A stretch of 17,588 bases of DNA from CAYMRB01 sp964392615 (GTDB lineage: Bacteria; Planctomycetota; UBA8108): contig CAYMRB010000194.1 in the NCBI GenBank assembly GCA_964392615.1, positions 1-17,588 on the forward strand, in the 5' to 3' direction. Position 1 is the first letter of the stretch. Every line of letters begins with the position of its first letter. This document shows, piece by piece, positions 1-7,535 of the stretch. A model generated the notes under the pieces. The model saw only the letters and a list, made by a program, of their open reading frames with translations. It ran no database searches and was not told the DNA's origin. Position numbers and translations under genes: made by a program.

Positions 1-460
1 TCGGTCATTTGATAGTTCATAGCTCGGAATGCCCGAGCCTAACGGAATTGTCCCCGAAGTTCTCCGCGACCTCGATGGCGGGGCTCGCCTCGTCGCGGCG
101 GCGTTGGCCGAGGACCTGACGCGCAGCGAATTGTCATTCCCCGTCCGGACACGGCCCCGGCGAAAGAGGCACCGGCCAACTCAGCTCAACCTGGGAGTCG
201 AGCTCACCTCAATCCTCAATCCACGCCCGACGGCTCATCCTGACGATCTTGGCAGAACCGCTTCGGAACTTGTCGTTGGCGGATCGGGCGCTGGTGGCGG
301 CCGAGGTACTGAAAAGCTGGCGATTCACGGCGACGTCGGCTCCCGTCGCCGTTTCCCTTCCCGCTCGCACTCGATCGCGCCTCGTGTACCATCGGGATCG
401 GGAGTTCCCCGTGCGTCGCGCGGGAATCGGGAACGCACTACGAAGCGGAGAAGGCTGCGC
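1..460. other. Window-edge region with no assignable gene
   Basis: I see no convincing gene here. Several overlapping open frames exist on both strands, but they are rich in Arg, Ser and Pro, as expected of GC-rich non-coding frames. One plus-strand stretch starting near 249 (AEPLRNLSLADRALVAAEVL) looks locally protein-like, but it breaks down into Arg/Ser-rich sequence by about residue 40 and I cannot place it in a family. It could be the tail of a degraded gene. The 3' end of this stretch should hold the promoter of the zinc-ribbon/FHA gene that starts at 461, but no clear -35/-10 pair was found. Confidence 0.4.
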
Positions 461-1219
461 ATGGCGGACGCCCACGGTAACGACCCAGATCGCACGCTCA
501 CGCAGTCGCCGAAGCAACGACGCGAGCTCACCGGCACGCCGAGATACTGCGTGTACTGTGGTCACGAGATCGGACGCGAGCCCTTCTGCCCCGGCCCTGA
601 CTGCGATGGCAAGCCAAACCTCTACCGCGACGTTCCGGGGCCCAGTGAGTCGCGCGTCCCCTCAACACGCCCCGAACGAAGGCGGCGCCCAGTGCATCTG
701 CCGCGGCCGAACGCCGCAGCGCCTGGTGCCGACGATGCGGGACAAGACGAGGGTGCTGGGCGCCGCACCGTAGCGGTGGAATCGGAGCCCGTCGCGATGC
801 TCCGCGGCCGCGGGGCACCCGGGCGCGACGATCCGCGGCGCCAGGTTGTTGACCGTGATGTNNNNNNNNNNACCGTTGGGGTGTAATCGTAGCCCGTCGC
901 TTTGCTCGGGGGCCGCGGGGCACCCGGGGCTAATTGCGATCAGTACCTACTCTACGTGGGGCCCAACGAGGTCGGCTCCGCCGACGACGCCGACATTCGT
1001 CTCCCGCATGACACGATCTCGGTCCACCACGCCCGCATCGAGTGCTCGAGGGACACCGCCGTAGCAGGCTGGATCATCACCGTATTCGACCGCGATTCCC
1101 GCAATGGCACGTTCGTCGACGAGAATCGCGTCGACTCTCCCCGTCGCGTCGCCGACGGGGACACCGTCCGCTTCGCCGACGTCGAGTTCACCCTCAGCCT
1201 GCTGCGCGCCGAAACGTAG
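461..1219 (+). CDS. Zinc-ribbon plus FHA domain protein, interrupted by a scaffold gap
   Basis: This is probably a cytoplasmic signalling adaptor. The ATG at 461 has a GGAG 10 bases upstream. Near the N-terminus is a CxxC-x9-CxxxxC zinc-ribbon-like cluster (C30, C33, C43, C48), then a low-complexity Pro/Arg linker. After the gap at 862-871 comes an FHA fold with the landmarks VGSADDADIRL, SVHHARIE and DSRNGTFVDENRV, ending in VRFADVEFTLSLL. FHA domains bind phosphothreonine peptides, which fits the kinase gene nearby. The Arg of the usual GR motif is Ser here, so peptide binding is uncertain. As printed, the frame hits a TAA at 884, but that codon lies in an error-rich duplicate of 767-823. 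I read the two parts as one gene of somewhat uncertain length. It converges on the 399-residue lipoprotein gene and overlaps its 3' end by 26 bases. Confidence 0.7.
767..928. repeat. Near-duplicate 57-base flanks of the first scaffold gap
   Basis: Bases 767-823 and 872-928 align without gaps over 57 positions. By hand I count about eight mismatches, and at each one the second copy has T or G. The second copy starts directly after the ten Ns and carries a stop codon that the first lacks. This is what two overlapping contig ends look like when they are scaffolded instead of merged, with low-quality base calls at one end. It is probably not a biological repeat. Confidence 0.8.
862..871. other. 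Scaffold gap of ten Ns
   Basis: Ten unknown bases sit inside the zinc-ribbon/FHA gene. The round number and the duplicated flanks indicate that the size is arbitrary and that the true distance may be negative (an overlap). Confidence 0.95.
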
Positions 1220-2393
1220 CCGCGTCGCTCTCGTCGGTGACCTCGACTCCGGCCGACGTCTTCCGTGGCTCGCGATACACCGTCCACGTCGCGGTCACCG
1301 GGCTCGTCGTCCCTAGCGTCGCCTCGAGCCGGACCAGCCCCTCGTCTTCGCTCTGGAGTTCGACGACGTAGAACCGGTCTCCCCCGGTATTCCCGAGGTC
1401 GACGTCCTGACGCGACAACGCGAGCCGCGCTGCGTCCCTCTCCCGCCCCCACAATTCAGTCGCGATCAACCGATCGCGGTCGAGGACTCGCGCACTCCGG
1501 CGACCCGCGCAGGAAATCCGCAACCCGGTGAGTGCCCTCTCAGACGCGATGATCAACCGGTTCTTCGCGACGTCGTCGACAAGGAAACCGCCCCAAGAAT
1601 GGAATCGTTCGGGAAACCGAGACATGATCTGTGGCACCTCCGCGTCCGCGAACGACTCGACTGCCTTCGTCGCCAGGCTCCTCCCGGTCCTATCGACGTC
1701 CCCGTCGCCCCACCACGGGGGCCGCACCATGCTCAGGAACCAGTCCGCCATCCCGGCACGATCTATGAGGCCCAGGCGCAGCCCCCGAATTAGGAGCTCG
1801 TGCTCGAAGAGCGGCGCCGCGGCTTTGTCACTACCGCCGGAACCGACATCGACATCGATGGTGCCCCCGTCGCCAGACACGACGGATCGGCCCGCGCGGT
1901 CAGCCGCCGACGTCCTCGCTCTCCGGATCGCCACGTCCATCACGACGTCCGAACGCGTGTACTCCCGGTCGTTGATCCACCACGAGAAATGACCGACGAA
2001 CAACCACGTCAGGGTCGACAACATCGACGGGATGACCAGCGCGTCACCCGAACCGAAATCCGAGCCCCGGATGTGAATGTCGAGAATCAGATCGGCCGCG
2101 GGCGCATCATTCGTGACGACGTCGGTGAACAGTCTCGTTTTCCTGAGCGACGAAGCGATCGACTCCGTCACGCGAGCTCGATCGGCGAATCGTGGCGGAA
2201 TCGCCACACCAGCCAGTCCTGACTCGTCGCCCGCTGCCTCGCCCGGCTGCTCCACGGCGATCTCCACCGTCGACAGGCGAACGACGAACGGCAGACACCC
2301 ACCGCGGCGCGCGCGCTTGCTCCCGGACGCACAGCCTGTCGCGCCGAGCGCGCACACGAGCCCACACACGAGCAGCGTCCTACCGATCCTCAT
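1194..2393 (-). CDS. Envelope lipoprotein, last gene of the kinase cluster
   Basis: A 399-residue exported lipoprotein of unknown function. The chosen ATG at 2393 has a GGAGG (2401-2405) 7 bases upstream and begins MRIGRTLLVCGLVCALGATGC, a type II signal peptide with the lipidated Cys at residue 21. Upstream codons in the same frame are Arg-rich and non-coding in character. After the Cys, a region reading FADRARVTESIASSLRKT and then LFTDVV...ADLILDIHIRG resembles the alpha/beta fold of small periplasmic lipoproteins that process several helices around a sheet (CsgG/LpoB-like in style); that comparison is weak. An aromatic patch (LTWLFVGHFSWWI) could touch the membrane. The start codon overlaps the kinase stop as ATGA, so translation is likely coupled to the kinase. 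The 3' end overlaps the opposing FHA gene. Confidence 0.75.
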   Translation of the reverse strand: MRIGRTLLVCGLVCALGATGCASGSKRARRGGCLPFVVRLSTVEIAVEQPGEAAGDESGLAGVAIPPRFADRARVTESIASSLRKTRLFTDVVTNDAPAADLILDIHIRGSDFGSGDALVIPSMLSTLTWLFVGHFSWWINDREYTRSDVVMDVAIRRARTSAADRAGRSVVSGDGGTIDVDVGSGGSDKAAAPLFEHELLIRGLRLGLIDRAGMADWFLSMVRPPWWGDGDVDRTGRSLATKAVESFADAEVPQIMSRFPERFHSWGGFLVDDVAKNRLIIASERALTGLRISCAGRRSARVLDRDRLIATELWGRERDAARLALSRQDVDLGNTGGDRFYVVELQSEDEGLVRLEATLGTTSPVTATWTVYREPRKTSAGVEVTDESDAATFRRAAG

Positions 2394-5300
2394 CGCTCTG
2401 CCTCCGATTCGTATGTCTCGGTCACCGGCGCGGCCTTCTCCGCCTCGGCAAGAAACCGCGGGTCGACTCTGTCCAGATGCTCCAGATCGATCACGAGGCG
2501 AAGTCCGGTGTCGGCACTCCGTGCCGTCGCGTCGACCCTCTCGGCGCGCATCTCGAGCTCCTCCCACAGGGTCTCGAAGCTGCCACCGATCCGCCCGTAC
2601 CGCCCCGGTCTGTCGCCGAACCTCACGAGCTCCGCGACATTGCCGAGCTGATGGAGGGTTTCGGTCGCGGCGACGTCTCCTGGCCCCGAGTGGACCGGCA
2701 CGGGATTGACGCTACGCGCGAACGTGTCGTGGACCCACATTCCCGCCGCCCGCACGCTCGCGAACGGATGCGTCTCCTCGACCGATCCACGGAAGTTCAC
2801 GCGGCCGCTGGCGTACCTCTTCCGCAGACGCCTTCCGTCCGGGTCACCGTACTTCAACGCGAGGAGCCACTCCTCCACCGTCGGAAGTCGCGCTCGGAAC
2901 GCTTCGCGCGCGAACAACTCGCCGTCCTCGGCAGAGACGCCGACGAGCGGATACTCGCCGGGGTCGGCCTTGCGGCCGTCGCGCTCTTCTCCGCCGTAGA
3001 CGTCGAATCCGCGCTCTCCGGACCAGTACGTCGGACGGCGCGGTCGACGCGTCGAATCGCGACCGTCCGACGTGGACCTCGAGCCGCTCAACCACTCCTC
3101 GAATACCCGGTTCGAGATCTCCGCGCGCGACATGTAGAAGAGACGTGGCTCGCCGCGTGCGCCCTCCGAGCGGCACAGGATCCAGTCGACGTCTCGCCAC
3201 GGCACCGACGTCCTGTACCGGCCGCCGCGATCAAACGTGAACGGCAGCGTCGTGGTGGCCGGCGTGTCGCCCAAGTTGTCGTAGATCTCGGCCGTCAGCT
3301 CGCCCTGACAACGAATCGCGGAGACCTGGTCGAGCCGGAACCTGTACTGATCTCCCGCGCCAGACTCGATCGCGCACGGTGTGCGTCCCTCTTCCCCATC
3401 GATAGAGATCCAGACCCGAGACCGTTCCAGGTCGACCCCGTTGCCGTCGGCAGCGACGAAGCTCCGTGATTTCGCGCCGAGCTCAAGCTCCGGCTCTCCG
3501 CGCAGGAAATCGACCCTGGGCGCCCCGGCGTTGATCGTCAACGGGAGATCCTGGGCACTCTCGCGGCCCACCACATCGCGCACCGTGATCCGCAGCGTGT
3601 GTACGCCATCGCCGAGCTCGGGTGACGAAGCGAAAAGGTACGTGAAGGTCGACGAATTCGCCCTCTCCAGTGGACGGGGCTTCTTTTCGTCGTTGATCCG
3701 GAAACTCGCGTCGCTGGCCACCTCGGTCGCGTCGACCGTCACGACGAGCTCCGCACCGAGCAGCGACTCGACATACTCGAGGGGAACACCGTCCGGTGGT
3801 CGGATCTCGGCATGAAAATCGGGCGCGCGGGTATCGAGTCGCAGGGCGATCCCGACGCCGACCCTGTCCCAGACGAACGCTCCTTCGAACTCGAGTACGA
3901 TCGTCTCAAGTCGATCCACGCCCAGCCGAATGTCCTGGAGCAGGGCGCTGGATTCATCGACGTCCTCTGGGACGTCACGACAGCTCACTTTCCGTGGCGC
4001 GAAACCACCGTCGTGCACGAAGTCGACTCGCACATCGACGCGAACCTCGCCCTCCGCTGCCGGATCGACGGCGATCGACTGCCAGGAGGTCGGTGAGTCG
4101 GCGAAGAAGTACTTGGTCGCGATTTCGACGGATTCCCCTCCGGCTGGCCGGACGTAGATACTGCGAATCGCGTTCTCGGTGAGCTTGGACGGCGCCTGGC
4201 ACTCGAGCACACATGTCCCCTCGTTGATCGGATTTGCCGTGTCCTCAACATGCAGAACGAAGGACAGCGCTCGGCCGGCCAGCGATGCGTCGACCACGGC
4301 GGCCACCGTGTAGGTCCCGGGTGCGAGATGCTCGTACGCCTCGCGGCCGGCAAACGCGGTTCGCCTCGGTGAGGGCCCCGCTCTGGCCGAGAGCTCGAAA
4401 TCGATGTTCGCTCCGACGGCATCCTTGAGCCAGACGCGGCGCATCGGTTCATCGAACTCGACGTCGAAGAACGCCCGGTTGTGTTCGAAGCGCGACAACC
4501 GGGCGTGCCATCGTGGTTGCGCGGCGCTGTCGATCGTAAACGCGGGCGCGTCGCGCCGGCTGCTATTCCCGGCGCGATCGGCAGCGACCACAGCGCCGTG
4601 GTACGTCGCCCCCTCGCTGAGCGCTTCGAGGCTGAACGACCAGCGCGTGCCGTCAGGGCTTCTCTGCCCTGGCTGTGGCTTCTCGCGCCCCTCCAGATTC
4701 AGTGCGACGCTGGCTTCGACGAGATGGTCGTCCTCGATCGCGACCACCAGCTCCGCCTTCCGCGCCACGCGGAGCGCCCGCGGCGAGCTGCCGAGCTCGA
4801 GCTCGGCGTGACCAGCGACGCGCAGCGCAAACCGGTCGTCGATCACCGGATCGCGCGCGTCGATGACGACAGGAATCGTCCGCACGACGTCGAGCCGTCC
4901 GAAAGGCGAGGATCGCTCTCCACGGACCTCGATCTCGCCACGACGGACCATGCGTTCGAAGTCCTCACCGGAACCGAGCTCCAGACGCGCGCGACGTGGA
5001 TCGTCCTCGTCGACCCGCACGCGTGTGGCGTCGTCGGACGAGCCTACGACCTGCCAGTCCATGCCGTGAACATCGTTCTCGAAGAGGAGTTCGCGATCGA
5101 GACCGGCCAACTCCTCCACACGCCTCACATCGATCCGGGTGGCGACGCCCTCGTCCCGGAGCGACTCGAAGTTCAGGCTCCAGGCGAGCAGGCCGACGAG
5201 TACGAGTACTACAGCTACTGCCACCCAGACCCAGGGAGACATCGGCCCCTGCAGACGATGAAGAAGCACCGAAGCGTCCGGCGTACGCCGCGCCGAGTCC

Positions 5301-6334
5301 TTCGCGAGGCAGTCGGTGACGAGTCGTGCGAGCCACTTCGGAACGTCCGGTCGCACGGACAGGATCGGCACGGGCGTCCGGTTCTCATGGCAGTCACGCC
5401 AGTAGCCCAGCCGATTCGACTCCGGCGGGCAGTCCTTCCACGGTCTCACGCCCGTCAGGACCTCATACGCCATGACGCCGAACGCGTAGATGTCGGTCCG
5501 GACATCGACGGTGCCGGAGAAGCACTCCGGCGCCATGTACTCCGGGGTGCCGGCATGACGTATGAGCGACTTGCCCGCCGCCCCCGAAACCGGCTCGGCA
5601 CCCGGTGACTCGACGGGCGTGATCCCGCTGCCGCCGATCTCGAGCGCCAGGCCAAAGTCGACGACCTTGACCCGCTGCTCCGCGTTCGCCACGCTGTCAG
5701 CGTGGATCACCATGACGTTGAGCGGCTTGAGATCGCGATGGACGCAGCCGCGCCCGTGCGTCGCAACCAGCGCGCTCGCGATACCGCGCAGATAGCCAAT
5801 GCCATCGTCGATCGGCAATCTCGCCGGAGACGCCTCGACGATCAGGTCCTCGAGTGTCGTACCACGGATGTACTCCATGAAGTAGTACGGCCAGGGCGTC
5901 TCACGGACATTCGACACTCGCGCGATGTTCCAGCACGATTGACTGATCGCCTCTGTGAGGCGCGCCTCCTCGACGAAGATGCGCACGAACGGGGGCTGGG
6001 TGCACGCGATCTTCGGCCGCAGGAACTTGACCACCTGCCGCATCGACGGCTCGGCTATGTTGGACGCGAGGTAAACGTATCCGAAGCCGCCCTCGGCGAG
6101 GAGCTCGTCGATGCGATAGCCGTCGATCTCGCGTCCGATGATCGACGAGAGCGGACGGCCGCACCACGGACAGAACCGAGGGCCACCCTCTGCCTCGACC
6201 AGCCGACGGCACCGAAAGCACTCCCCCAGCGGGCTGCCCGTCGTCGAGCGGCTGCTGTCAGCGACCTGGCCCCGATCGCCCGCGTCGTCGAGATCGCCGA
6301 GAGTCGATCTGTCGAAGGGTCCTCTCCTGCTCAT
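2390..6334 (-). CDS. Transmembrane Ser/Thr kinase with zinc ribbon and extracytoplasmic FGE-like domain
   Basis: A receptor-type kinase of 1314 residues. An N-terminal CxxC...CxxC zinc ribbon (C39, C42, C55, C58) is followed by a complete Hanks-type kinase domain at about 70-362: glycine loop AEGGFG (80-85), Lys103 in VVKFL, HRDLKPLN (199-206), DFG (226-228), GTPEYMAPE ending at 270, and DIYAFG. All catalytic residues are present, so it should be active. A single hydrophobic span (about 368-386, WVWVAVAVVLVLVGLLAW) places the remaining ~925 residues outside the cytoplasm. These look like several beta-sandwich modules, then a sulfatase-modifying-factor/FGE-like domain from about 1040 (RLPTVEEW, GNVAELV, GGSF, TGLRLV). 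That last domain has only one Cys (1054), far from the usual active site, so it is probably a binding domain, not an enzyme. The gene starts 22 bases after the upstream stop, with GAGG at 6346-6349. FGE-domain kinases are known in planctomycetes and chlamydiae. Confidence 0.93.
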   Translation of the reverse strand: MSRRGPFDRSTLGDLDDAGDRGQVADSSRSTTGSPLGECFRCRRLVEAEGGPRFCPWCGRPLSSIIGREIDGYRIDELLAEGGFGYVYLASNIAEPSMRQVVKFLRPKIACTQPPFVRIFVEEARLTEAISQSCWNIARVSNVRETPWPYYFMEYIRGTTLEDLIVEASPARLPIDDGIGYLRGIASALVATHGRGCVHRDLKPLNVMVIHADSVANAEQRVKVVDFGLALEIGGSGITPVESPGAEPVSGAAGKSLIRHAGTPEYMAPECFSGTVDVRTDIYAFGVMAYEVLTGVRPWKDCPPESNRLGYWRDCHENRTPVPILSVRPDVPKWLARLVTDCLAKDSARRTPDASVLLHRLQGPMSPWVWVAVAVVLVLVGLLAWSLNFESLRDEGVATRIDVRRVEELAGLDRELLFENDVHGMDWQVVGSSDDATRVRVDEDDPRRARLELGSGEDFERMVRRGEIEVRGERSSPFGRLDVVRTIPVVIDARDPVIDDRFALRVAGHAELELGSSPRALRVARKAELVVAIEDDHLVEASVALNLEGREKPQPGQRSPDGTRWSFSLEALSEGATYHGAVVAADRAGNSSRRDAPAFTIDSAAQPRWHARLSRFEHNRAFFDVEFDEPMRRVWLKDAVGANIDFELSARAGPSPRRTAFAGREAYEHLAPGTYTVAAVVDASLAGRALSFVLHVEDTANPINEGTCVLECQAPSKLTENAIRSIYVRPAGGESVEIATKYFFADSPTSWQSIAVDPAAEGEVRVDVRVDFVHDGGFAPRKVSCRDVPEDVDESSALLQDIRLGVDRLETIVLEFEGAFVWDRVGVGIALRLDTRAPDFHAEIRPPDGVPLEYVESLLGAELVVTVDATEVASDASFRINDEKKPRPLERANSSTFTYLFASSPELGDGVHTLRITVRDVVGRESAQDLPLTINAGAPRVDFLRGEPELELGAKSRSFVAADGNGVDLERSRVWISIDGEEGRTPCAIESGAGDQYRFRLDQVSAIRCQGELTAEIYDNLGDTPATTTLPFTFDRGGRYRTSVPWRDVDWILCRSEGARGEPRLFYMSRAEISNRVFEEWLSGSRSTSDGRDSTRRPRRPTYWSGERGFDVYGGEERDGRKADPGEYPLVGVSAEDGELFAREAFRARLPTVEEWLLALKYGDPDGRRLRKRYASGRVNFRGSVEETHPFASVRAAGMWVHDTFARSVNPVPVHSGPGDVAATETLHQLGNVAELVRFGDRPGRYGRIGGSFETLWEELEMRAERVDATARSADTGLRLVIDLEHLDRVDPRFLAEAEKAAPVTETYESEAER
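2401..2405 (-). promoter_or_regulatory. Ribosome binding site of the 399-residue lipoprotein
   Basis: GGAGG on the minus strand lies 7 bases before the ATG at 2393, inside the end of the kinase gene. It fixes the start that gives the intact lipoprotein signal peptide and rejects the longer open frame that runs on to 2567. Confidence 0.75.
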
Positions 6335-6356
6335 CGATCCACGCGCCTCGACGCGG

Positions 6357-7535
6357 TCACTCCTCCCCCGTGGGATCGCAGGGACTCGACGAGCACCCGA
6401 GTAGCTCGTCGGTCGTCAGATCGCAACCACAGTCGACGGGCTCCGGAAGAGACGCACGTCCCAGGAACAGGGTGCCGAGCGCCGCGATCGGATCCGCAAG
6501 CTCGATCCGTCCGTTGTCATCCGAGTCCGCCGCGTCCGGACAGTCGGACGCCGGTCCGCCCGTGAACAGGTACGCCAGCGTGAACACGGCGTCGGCGAGA
6601 TCGAGGCTCCCGTCACCGTTCGCGTCGCCGCGCCGGAACTCGTTTGCCGTGGGTGAGGAGCCGTCGCGCGGCTCCACCTCGATCGTGTCGACAAATTGCT
6701 GGAACACGAACGGATCGGAAATCTGTTCCAGCGTGACGTCCGCCGTCAGCGAGCCTCCGCTGGCGGGCAAGAGAAAGCGCGCCTCCGAATCGGGTCCGAA
6801 GAGCTCCATCGCGAGCGGGATGTTGAAATCGTGGGCGATGAGGTCCTCGTCCTCGATGCCGCGTACGGCGTCCCGAGGCTCGGGGATGAGCTCGTAGAAG
6901 AGCGTGAAACCCTGGTCCGGTCCCTCCGCGATGACCGTTCCGGCGTAGACGAGCCCGTCGCTGTGAAAGGCGTCAGTCGGGTTGTAGCCGAGCACCCCGA
7001 GCGCCACATCGTTGACGGTCACGGCGCGGATTTCGAAGTCGAGAATCGCCCGGGCGCAGCCGAGGCGTACCACACCGCCCGTTGCGTTCATCGCAAAGGA
7101 GATTCGGAACTCGCGCAGCTCCGCCGCGCCCACGGGCACGTCCATCTCGATAACGAATCTCCCCAAAAGGTCCTGGTCGCGGACCGCGTCCAGGTCGAGC
7201 GTGCCTCCGTCGACCAGCAACGTCTGGAGCCCGAAGAGCGTCTCGGACCTGTAGTAGAACTGCCGCTGGCAGATCGCCGACCGGAGTCCCTCGTCGAATC
7301 GCGCCAGCAGCGTGCTGGCGCAGACGCACCAGACGCTCGCATCACACGCGTCCGGCCGATCCTGGGGGTCTAAACGAATCGGCTGATCCGGCGGGAGCAG
7401 GCAGTCGAACGCGTGTGGGGCGGTCCGGAAGCCGTCGCATAGATGCTCGCCGCAACTCGCGAGAGGGTCGGCCAGCAGCAAGGCGACGAGCAGCGGGGCG
7501 CAGAGGTCTCGTCGTGAACCCGTACGCGGAGTCAT
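6357..7535 (-). CDS. Secreted Cys-rich protein with paired dockerin-like repeats
   Basis: An exported protein of 392 residues. The ATG at 7535 (MTPRTGSRRDLCAPLLVALLL) has a GGAGGG at 7542-7547, 6 bases upstream, and overlaps the previous stop as ATGA. The signal peptide ends in DPLASC; LASC at 25-28 also fits a lipobox, so it may be lipidated. The middle (about 80-290) is a beta-rich domain I do not recognise, with many Cys in its first 90 residues. The C-terminus has two calcium-loop repeats of dockerin/EF-hand type: RRGDANGDGSLDLADAV (301-317) with YLFTGG, and DSDDNGRIELADPI (337-350) with LFLG. A Cys-rich tail (CGCDLTTDELLGCSSSPC) follows. The same repeat-plus-tail plan ends the GDSL hydrolase at 13546. 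Its place between a propeller lipoprotein and the receptor kinase suggests an envelope role, perhaps as a partner of either. Confidence 0.85.
   Translation of the reverse strand: MTPRTGSRRDLCAPLLVALLLADPLASCGEHLCDGFRTAPHAFDCLLPPDQPIRLDPQDRPDACDASVWCVCASTLLARFDEGLRSAICQRQFYYRSETLFGLQTLLVDGGTLDLDAVRDQDLLGRFVIEMDVPVGAAELREFRISFAMNATGGVVRLGCARAILDFEIRAVTVNDVALGVLGYNPTDAFHSDGLVYAGTVIAEGPDQGFTLFYELIPEPRDAVRGIEDEDLIAHDFNIPLAMELFGPDSEARFLLPASGGSLTADVTLEQISDPFVFQQFVDTIEVEPRDGSSPTANEFRRGDANGDGSLDLADAVFTLAYLFTGGPASDCPDAADSDDNGRIELADPIAALGTLFLGRASLPEPVDCGCDLTTDELLGCSSSPCDPTGEE

Noticed and set aside
249..773. Plus-strand frame with a protein-like opening (AEPLRNLSLADRALVAAEVL)
   Set aside because: It starts at a TTG without a ribosome binding site, soon becomes Arg/Ser-rich and overlaps the better supported zinc-ribbon gene in another frame.
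2390..3260. FGE-like domain as the variable target of a diversity-generating retroelement
   Set aside because: No reverse transcriptase gene and no template repeat resembling the 3' end of the kinase gene were seen in the window.
2192..5608. Long plus-strand open frames (425 and 375 codons) opposite the kinase gene
   Set aside because: The minus strand holds a complete kinase with all motifs; the plus frames have no recognisable domain and lack good ribosome binding sites.
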